From positions 620,001-684,000 of the forward strand of contig CAOLHI010001022.1 of assembly GCA_948474755.1 (NCBI GenBank): 64,000 nucleotides of DNA, written 5' to 3'. Positions 60,401 to 64,000 of this stretch are shown here, piece by piece. Below the pieces are notes generated by a model. The model was not told the origin of the DNA and ran no database searches. It worked only from the letters and a program-made list of their open reading frames with translations. The DNA is from Ctenosaura bakeri (lineage: Eukaryota > Chordata > Lepidosauria > Squamata > Iguanidae). How positions within the stretch are numbered: position 1 is the first letter of the stretch; every line of letters starts with the position of its first letter. A program made the position numbers and the translations under genes.

Positions 60401-61847
60401 CCTGTAGCTAAAGTAGTACATCAAACAGCACCAAGCCTCAGAAATCTACACGGGGGGAAGATAACAGTGTACCTATGACAACCGGTACAATTCTCCTTGG
60501 CTGGTTTCCTGTTTCTATCAGGAATTTACCCCCCCCCCAAAAGAAAGTTTGCTTCAAGGAGTCCACTCACACTCAGGGCTACATATACCAGCAAAATATT
60601 GCAATCATTTTTTTGTTTGCTTGTTTCTTATCCCTATAGAATATAACCTTTCCTCTGGTTACTTTCTAGGTTACATCCCATCCATATCTCCATTTGGATT
60701 CTGTTTTTAAACCCTTTACTCAAGTTACACAAAGGACACTATTCCATCCGTAAGGCACTACTTGTGTTAATACAAGTCAAAATGCTGAGATAAGTGATTT
60801 AAAATCACTTACCCATAGAAATGGATATCCATGTGGTGATTCATTCAAATTAGACACAAGAACCACTCAGAATACTTTTAGCCACCACTCATGAAACTAA
60901 GGCCATCTCCACGCTACACTGTTCCAGTGCTGTTATTCCACTTTCAACATCCTATGGAATCCTGGGGTTTGCAGTTTAGGGAGGAGCCTTTAGACTTCTC
61001 AGCCAGAGAGCTCTTTAGCCTCAGGAAACTACAAACCTCCGGATTCCATAGGATGTTGAAAGTGGAACAATAGCACTATAACAGTTTAGTGTGGAAATGG
61101 CCCCGGGGAAGCAGCCGCCACCACCGCCGCCGCCCTCCCAGGCCTGACGAACGGGGGGGGGCAAAGGGCTAGAAGCAGCCCTCGGAACCCAAGAGACACG
61201 GGCACTCTCGACGTGACCCCGCCTGCTGAATGCCGTTGCCCACATCAGTCGCCCACCTGCAGGACAAAAAGGCGGCTGCTGCCTCCGAAACGCAACACAT
61301 GCCCGACGCGGACCCGGCAGTAGGTCCGGGGCGGGATCCGCGCTTTGTTCAGGAAGGTTCCGTGGGCGCTGTCCAGGTCGTAGACGTACAGGCCGGGCCC
61401 GGGGCCTTCCTCCTCCTCCTCGGTCGCCGCCGCCGCCCCTGCCTCTCTCCCCGCATCCCCTGCGGAGGGGGGCGGGCGGTGCTGGAGCACGGCGTGGTGC
61501 CGCGACACGCACGGGTGAGCCAGGGAGAGGTCGCAGCCGGGGGCTCGCCCCACCATCAGCCAGCTCCGGCCGCCCAGGCGGATGCTGTCGAGCACGGCGC
61601 CGCCCTTCACCATCTCCAGGCTGTAGCCGGGGGAGCCCTCGGCGGCGGGGCAGCCTCCCCACGGCGGCTCCTCATAATCTGGCAGGACCGGAGGGCTGGG
61701 GCGCGGAGCAGGGCCTCGCGGGGGTTTAGGAGCCGCCGCCGCCGCCGCCGCCGCCTCGACTTCTTTCCCTCGGGCAGGCCCAGGAGGCGGGAGAGCCGGT
61801 TTCTTGAAATCTTGCATCTTTTCGGCCTCTTCTGTAGCCTCCGCCAT
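39391..61847 (-). CDS. SLC4A1AP: Kanadaptin (SLC4A1 adaptor protein), 14 coding exons
   Basis: Complete minus-strand gene, read exon by exon. All introns are GT-AG and phases agree across every junction, giving 2121 coding bases (706 residues plus stop), slightly shorter than I recall for the mammalian protein. Domains: alanine/proline-rich N-terminus (1-60); FHA phosphopeptide-binding domain (about 78-197) with GR at 100-101, SRHH at 115-118 and HGTFLN at 162-167; acidic region (198-285); double-stranded-RNA-binding-like region (about 290-370); basic segment after SRKRKAK (about 370); helical charged stretch (420-500); glutamate run in exon 10; conserved tail [12 protein letters not shown]. 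The ATG is fixed by an in-frame TAA six codons upstream (61866-61868) and an A at -3. Family knowledge: first described as an adaptor of the kidney anion exchanger AE1, and also reported as mainly nuclear, which fits FHA plus dsRBD. No frameshift or missing exon was found. Confidence 0.97.
40819..40888 (-). CDS. SLC4A1AP: SLC4A1AP exon 13
   Basis: Acceptor CCTTCAG, donor GTAACA. It encodes [20 protein letters not shown] and PPE, the signature C-terminal motif of kanadaptin (about residues 668-691). Confidence 0.95.
41615..41670 (-). CDS. SLC4A1AP: SLC4A1AP exon 12
   Basis: Acceptor TTTTCCTAG, donor GTGAGT. It encodes [18 protein letters not shown] with a lysine cluster that corresponds to the basic KKKK segment of the mammalian protein. 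Length 56, ends in phase 0. Confidence 0.85.
42332..42418 (-). CDS. SLC4A1AP: SLC4A1AP exon 11
   Basis: Acceptor TTTTACAG, donor GTGAGC. It encodes [20 protein letters not shown] and on to KKSQ, a low-complexity polar stretch (about residues 620-649). Conservation with mammals is weak here; phase 1 at both ends and good splice signals support it. Confidence 0.82.
43538..43757 (-). CDS. SLC4A1AP: SLC4A1AP exon 10
   Basis: Acceptor AACAACAG; it encodes [20 protein letters not shown], a glutamate run and a Ser/Thr-rich stretch (about residues 547-620). The donor read here is AATAATG before GTTATT, weak beyond the GT, but it is the one that restores the phase of exon 11. The region varies between species in length. 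Confidence 0.85.
44080..44191 (-). CDS. SLC4A1AP: SLC4A1AP exon 9
   Basis: Acceptor ACTTTTAG, donor GTAAGT. It encodes the conserved [20 protein letters not shown] motif (about residues 509-546). The codon split with exon 8 (CA+C) gives His. Length 112, ends in phase 0. Confidence 0.95.
44640..44770 (+). mobile_element. LINE 3' tail with (CAA)n next to the exon 8 donor
   Basis: taatttgtaagccaccttga, then gccccaatctcgggg and agatataaataaagatg is an L2-like 3' terminus, ending in (CAA)n. It lies antisense to the gene and its last bases fall inside the exon 8 splice donor. Confidence 0.7.
44775..44964 (-). CDS. SLC4A1AP: SLC4A1AP exon 8
   Basis: Acceptor CCTGTAG, donor GTGAGT. It encodes about residues 446-509, including [14 protein letters not shown] and [20 protein letters not shown], a long conserved helix. 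A LINE tail ending in (CAA)n reaches into the donor site from the intron side. Length 190, ends in phase 2. Confidence 0.95.
47540..47609 (-). CDS. SLC4A1AP: SLC4A1AP exon 7
   Basis: Acceptor CCTTTAG, donor GTAACA. It encodes [20 protein letters not shown] and on, a charged helix likely to form a coiled coil (about residues 423-446). Length 70, ends in phase 1. Confidence 0.93.
48399..49154 (+). mobile_element. Short L1 fragment with target duplication but no A tail, intron 6
   Basis: Flanked by a 14-base duplication, atactaagccctgg, at 48385-48398 and 49155-49168. It encodes an L1 ORF2 C-terminus (FWQMVFKEI through [15 protein letters not shown]) ending at a stop near 48805, then UTR. The right edge is a T/C-rich stretch that looks like the pyrimidine-rich UTR of the intron 4 L1, not a poly(A) tail, so the copy is short at both ends. 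It is diverged from the intron 4 copy. Confidence 0.8.
49560..49720 (-). CDS. SLC4A1AP: SLC4A1AP exon 6
   Basis: Acceptor CTTAG, donor GTAAGA. It encodes about residues 369-422, starting [20 protein letters not shown], a basic nuclear-type signal followed by an acidic patch, then the [20 protein letters not shown] block that is highly conserved in kanadaptins. Length 161, ends in phase 0. Confidence 0.96.
49930..50140 (+). mobile_element. LINE 3' tail fragments
   Basis: gtaagaaaggtgggataaat and, further right, gtgctgcccggagaggatac with ataaataaat resemble L2/CR1 tails of the type seen at 34870 and 44700. Probably two overlapping or nested ends, in intron 5. Confidence 0.5.
50191..50330 (-). 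CDS. SLC4A1AP: SLC4A1AP exon 5
   Basis: Acceptor AATAG with a rather pyrimidine-poor 3' intron end; donor GTAGGT. It encodes [20 protein letters not shown] and onward to RQEA, the second half of the dsRNA-binding-like domain (about residues 323-369). Only 92 intronic bases separate it from the L1 inserted in intron 4. Confidence 0.95.
50423..51452 (-). pseudogene. Inverted 5' segment of L1 ORF2 (endonuclease end to start of RT)
   Basis: Minus-strand remnant of ORF2, long open over about 320 codons and broken by a frame change near 51303 where the endonuclease tail meets the linker. Motifs: [43 protein letters not shown] (RT palm entry). It stops exactly where the plus-strand piece takes over in L1 order. 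Confidence 0.88.
51453..54184 (+). pseudogene. L1 ORF2 3' portion and 3' UTR (reverse transcriptase to tail)
   Basis: Plus-strand remnant. RT core: [10 protein letters not shown] near 51870 and FTDDL near 51990, where the family normally has FADD. In-frame stops near 51514, 51801, 52406 and 53000 split it. The C-terminal Cys/His motif is near 53250-53320. After the ORF come a GT-rich patch (53870), a T/C-rich stretch (53940-54080) and an A-rich end. Whether the FTDD change predates insertion is unknown. Confidence 0.88.
55608..55668 (-). CDS. SLC4A1AP: SLC4A1AP exon 4 (61-bp micro-exon)
   Basis: A short exon inside the dsRNA-binding-like domain. Acceptor TTTTCCAG; donor GTATGT after GGGTGAA. 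It encodes [19 protein letters not shown] with split codons at both ends: G from exon 3, and AA completed by G of exon 5 to give Lys. A tempting alternative donor 5-6 bases earlier (GTGAAG) would break the frame, so the GTATGT donor is chosen. Confidence 0.93.
57059..57181 (-). CDS. SLC4A1AP: SLC4A1AP exon 3
   Basis: Acceptor TTTTCAG, donor GTATGT. It encodes about residues 261-302, acidic ([13 protein letters not shown]) and then [14 protein letters not shown], which opens the dsRNA-binding-like domain. Length 123, phase 1 at both ends. Confidence 0.95.
57403..57590 (-). mobile_element. tRNA-derived SINE, intron 2 of SLC4A1AP
   Basis: Reverse copy: gtgctttcaagtcatttcca, cttggcaagatctgttcaga, cttgcccaaggtcactcact, eroded head ending in cactacac repeats. 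Confidence 0.82.
57755..57850 (-). mobile_element. Squamate LINE 3' fragment (aaccgctt motif)
   Basis: The pair tctaaaccgcttatcaactg and atctaagcggtttacaatg is a common interspersed pattern in reptile genomes, reading as a LINE end on the minus strand. In intron 2. Confidence 0.45.
58099..58120 (+). repeat. (TA)n microsatellite, intron 2
   Basis: gtgtatatatatatatatat run. Confidence 0.9.
58204..58440 (+). repeat. Interspersed repeat with the 'tatccacgaaagctca' motif, intron 2
   Basis: agtgggtttatatccacgaa then agctcatta, with ctgcaagagactaacatggt at its right end. The same terminal phrase (aacaaactaacatggctatc) occurs near 48165-48195. A motif I associate with sauropsid interspersed repeats; I do not assign a class. 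Confidence 0.5.
59212..59401 (-). CDS. SLC4A1AP: SLC4A1AP exon 2
   Basis: Acceptor CTGCAG precedes GGTCCAGAGG; the donor is GTAAGA after GGAATTG. It encodes about residues 198-261, beginning [20 protein letters not shown], an acidic and coiled stretch matching mammalian kanadaptin after the FHA domain. Length 190, ends in phase 1. Confidence 0.95.
59541..59712 (-). mobile_element. tRNA-derived SINE, intron 1 of SLC4A1AP
   Basis: Reverse copy with an internal deletion: cttcaagttgtttcctactt, accaaggtcatccagtgggt, accctggtctccagagttgt, accactataccatgctggc. Confidence 0.82.
60901..61102. mobile_element. Palindromic MITE (202 bp), copy 6, intron 1 of SLC4A1AP
   Basis: ggccatctccacgctacact to gtttagtgtggaaatggcc. 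It lies about 155 bases inside intron 1 from the exon 1 donor, at the CpG-island edge. No 3-base duplication is visible. Confidence 0.88.
61257..61847 (-). CDS. SLC4A1AP: SLC4A1AP exon 1 (FHA domain)
   Basis: Encodes residues 1-197 and ends in phase 0 at CTGCAG before donor GTGGGC. It holds the whole FHA domain. The N-terminal FKKPALP motif, the EPPWGG motif and [13 protein letters not shown] are the segments that identify kanadaptin. GC-rich codons and poly-Ala/poly-Glu runs come from the CpG island. Long open frames on the opposite strand and in another frame here are shadows of this composition. Confidence 0.97.
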
Positions 61848-61990
61848 ATTGGCTCGTCCGTCTCTTTAACTGGCCCTCCGGAAATCCCTTCCGCGGTACT
61901 TTGGTTCCGGGCAGCACGTCATCGTCGCGAAAGGCTGGGCCTCCTCTTCGAGGCCGCAAAAGAGGTAAGCAGGTGAGGGGAAAAGAGGAG
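61848..61990. promoter_or_regulatory. Divergent promoter of SLC4A1AP and a plus-strand gene
   Basis: Short GC-rich interval between the SLC4A1AP ATG and a plus-strand splice donor. It holds an ATF/CREB-type ACGTCA at 61916-61921, ETS-like CCGGAA near 61878 and several CpGs, with no TATA box: a housekeeping, bidirectional design. On the plus strand GCAAAAGAG is followed by GTAAGC (donor at 61965), suggesting the end of a non-coding first exon. In vertebrates SLC4A1AP lies head to head with SUPT7L, so that is the expected partner; no SUPT7L coding sequence is inside the window. Confidence 0.7.
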
Positions 61991-62311
61991 GCGAGAGGAA
62001 GGAGGGAGCGCATTGGGGTGGCTCGAAGGCTGAAGGCACAGGGATGGCTTGTGGTTCTGGCCAAAAAGAGAGAGAGGGAAATGGGGCGCGGATAGCAGAG
62101 GGCGCCTGAGGGGCACGGAATGGCCGGCTTTCCAGGGGACCCTCCTAGAAGGGTAGGAGGGAGCGGGAGTAAGTGCAGTTCGCCCTCCACACTGGGGCCA
62201 CAAGACCCTCGCACAAGTGGAATTGTCCCAAATATCCAAATTGTCTGTGTGCTTCTGTGGGAAGGAGGCCGAGGCACGGTGAGGAGAGCGGGCATTCGGG
62301 GTCTAAGCCGG

Positions 62312-62423
62312 GTCCATTTCCGCGCTAGCCTCAAAGGCCCCTCCCTAAACTGCAAAGCCCAGAATTCCATAGGATGTTGAAAGTGGAGTAATAGCACTAG
62401 AACAGGCTAGTGTGGAAATGGCC
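62312..62423. mobile_element. Palindromic MITE, internally deleted copy 7
   Basis: gtccatttccgcgctagcct to gctagtgtggaaatggcc, but only 112 bases: most of the left arm and the centre are gone. It lies about 465 bases upstream of the SLC4A1AP ATG, on the divergent gene's side. Confidence 0.82.
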
Positions 62424-62702
62424 CAGGTCAGGGAAAGGAAAAGGAAAGAGGGTGTTAGCATGGTGGCCCTAGACTTCCTCTCGCAACATCCCCTTTCTTG
62501 GATGTGGAGGCGGGGGCACAGTGAGGAGGTTTCTTGTGCTGAGAAACTGGGCTGCAAGCTGTTCTTAGCTGACCCAGCAGAAGCTGGGGGAGGAGGACCG
62601 GTGGTGGGTTTTTAAAAGGCTGTGTGGCCTGATTGTAGCTACTGAGAAAGAAAATTCTCCCAGAAAAGAACTATCTGAGGTGTATGGGGGTAGGAGCTGA
62701 AG

Positions 62703-62762
62703 AAACTCTCAAATAATCAAATCCATGAAAGTCAAACCCACAAATGAGGAGGACCAACTGTA
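62703..62762. mobile_element. Tigger-like terminal fragment
   Basis: aaatccatgaaagtcaaacc and caaatgaggaggaccaactg resembles the right end of another Tigger subfamily. Only about 60 bases. Confidence 0.45.
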
Positions 62763-62987
62763 GATTTGTCAGACCCCAAGGAGAGAGAAAGAATCAGTAG
62801 GAGACTCCAGGAACCCGCTGAAGGATTGGAGAATCTCTTGCACTGGCACATGCATGGCTTCACTTTTTATATCTTCTTTTAATTTCTGAACTGGAACGTA
62901 ACACCCCCAGCGGTACACATTTGTTTCACTGAGCACTTATGATCCTGTTTGATGCTTCAGTGTTCGTTTACAGTGATGGTGCTGTGC

Positions 62988-63155
62988 ATTGTTGTTGTAG
63001 AATGCCTTCAAGTTCTTTCCGACTTATAGCGACACTGTTATGGTTTTTTTTTTTTTTGCAAGATTTTGATCAGAGGGGGTTTGCCATTGCCTTTCTCTGA
63101 GACTGAGAGAGTGTGACTTGCCCAGTGTCACCCAGTGGGTTTCCATGACCTAAGC
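62988..63155 (-). mobile_element. tRNA-derived SINE in an L2, lacking its head
   Basis: Reverse copy: ttgttgttgtagaatgcctt, ttccgacttatagcgacact, a T15 run near 63043-63057, cagagggggtttgccattgc, cttgcccagtgtcacccagt. It ends before the tRNA-related head, so it is 5' truncated. Confidence 0.82.
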
Positions 63156-64000
63156 AGTGTATGGTTTTATAGGTCATAACCAGCACTTTGAATTGTGTCT
63201 GAAAATGAACCAGTTGCCAGTGAAGCTGTTTCAACCAGGGAGTTATGCGGTCCCTATAACTGGCCCCAGTCAGCATTCTGGCTGCAACATTTTGGACCCA
63301 TTAAGTTACTGAACTGTTTGCAAAAGGCAACCTCACATAGAGTATGTTATAGAGCTCCAAACAAGATGTGATCAATACATCTATCATGGTAGCGAAATCT
63401 GATGTCTCAAGGAATGGGCGCAGCTGGTGCAGTAGTTTTAGCTGTGCAGATGCACCCCTGACCATTGCTTAAACCTGGGCATCCAGGCTTAGAGCTGAGT
63501 CCAGGAGACCACCCAATCTGCAAGCCTGAGATTTCAGGAAGAATGTAGCCCCATTCAGGACAGGGGAGTCCCTATTCCTTGATCAGCTGTTCAACTGAGC
63601 AGGAGCGCCTTTGTCCTATCTGGATGAAATTTAAATTTGTTTGCTCTCCTCCAGTTCATTATTGACAACAGACTTTGATTCAGTATTGAGACAGCTTCTT
63701 TGGAGTCAAATGGGTAGGAGAGGTACAGTTGGGTGTCATAAGCGTACTGGTGACACCGAACACCAAAATTCCGGATGACCTCTCCCAGCAGTTTCGTGTA
63801 GATGTTAAACAGAATGGGGACAAAATGGAACCAAGGATCTTACAGGTCAGTGGCTAGGACATTGAACAGGAGTCCCCCAGCATCACCTTCTGAGATTCCC
63901 CCTCTAAGAAAGACTGGAACCACTTCATAACAGTGCATGCAAATTCCATTGCAGAGAGTCAGTTCAGAAGGATACCACGGTTGATAGTATTGAAAACTTC
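63156..64000 (-). mobile_element. L2-type LINE, RT region, running off the window
   Basis: Minus-strand degenerate frame with L2 reverse transcriptase landmarks: NIYTKLLGEVI near 63800, HQYAYDTQLYLSYP near 63740 (family normally YADD), then QLHWQLVHFQTQFKVLVMTY near 63190-63230. A SINE (62988-63155) interrupts it at the TYKTIH segment. Stops and frameshifts are present. Confidence 0.82.

Larger units (their letters stand above)
61120..62110. other. CpG island
   Basis: Continuous GC- and CpG-rich sequence spanning SLC4A1AP exon 1 and the divergent promoter, in contrast to the AT-rich introns on one side. Long open frames here on both strands are a by-product of few AT-rich stops. The CpG count was judged by eye. 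Confidence 0.8.

Noticed and set aside
61230..61976. 248-codon plus-strand frame opposite SLC4A1AP exon 1, and minus-strand frame 61726-62397
   Set aside because: Shadow frames in a CpG island; the kanadaptin frame is supported by conserved motifs and splice phase, these are not.

Overview
The window is vertebrate nuclear DNA, most likely from a squamate reptile. The signs are an intron-rich gene in a sea of interspersed repeats: tRNA-derived SINEs with a sauropsid-type tail, a 5S rRNA-derived SINE, CR1, L2 and L1 LINEs, two solo retroviral LTRs, a second LTR-type element, and many non-autonomous DNA transposons. The genus cannot be fixed from sequence reading alone.

One protein-coding gene is certain. 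SLC4A1AP (kanadaptin) lies on the minus strand. Its 14 coding exons run from the ATG at 61847 to the stop at 39391. I placed every exon by reading GT/AG boundaries and codon phase. The joined coding length is 2121 bases, which is 706 residues plus stop, and the frame stays open throughout. The protein has an N-terminal FHA domain, a double-stranded-RNA-binding-like region, a lysine/arginine-rich nuclear-type segment, acidic low-complexity stretches and the conserved C-terminal tail. Upstream is a GC-rich promoter with an ATF/CRE-type site and a likely non-coding first exon of a divergent gene on the plus strand. By vertebrate synteny that gene should be SUPT7L.

Layout. 1-39 kb is intergenic sequence downstream of SLC4A1AP and contains only repeats plus some possibly conserved non-coding blocks. 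39.1-61.9 kb is SLC4A1AP; its introns carry an L1 with a 5' inversion (intron 4), a short L1 (intron 6), LINE tails, SINEs and a hairpin MITE. 61.1-62.1 kb is the CpG-rich divergent promoter. 62.3-64 kb holds another MITE, a Tigger-like fragment, a SINE and an L2 LINE that runs off the window.

The most striking signal outside the gene is a set of DNA-transposon derivatives with related ends (GGCC followed by A or C, then TTT) and 3-base target duplications. One group is about 202 bp palindromes; the other is GC-rich and 394-685 bp. One insertion can be checked against an uninterrupted paralogous copy of its host repeat inside this same window. No autonomous transposase is present. I found no CRISPR array, operon, toxin gene or intact viral gene.
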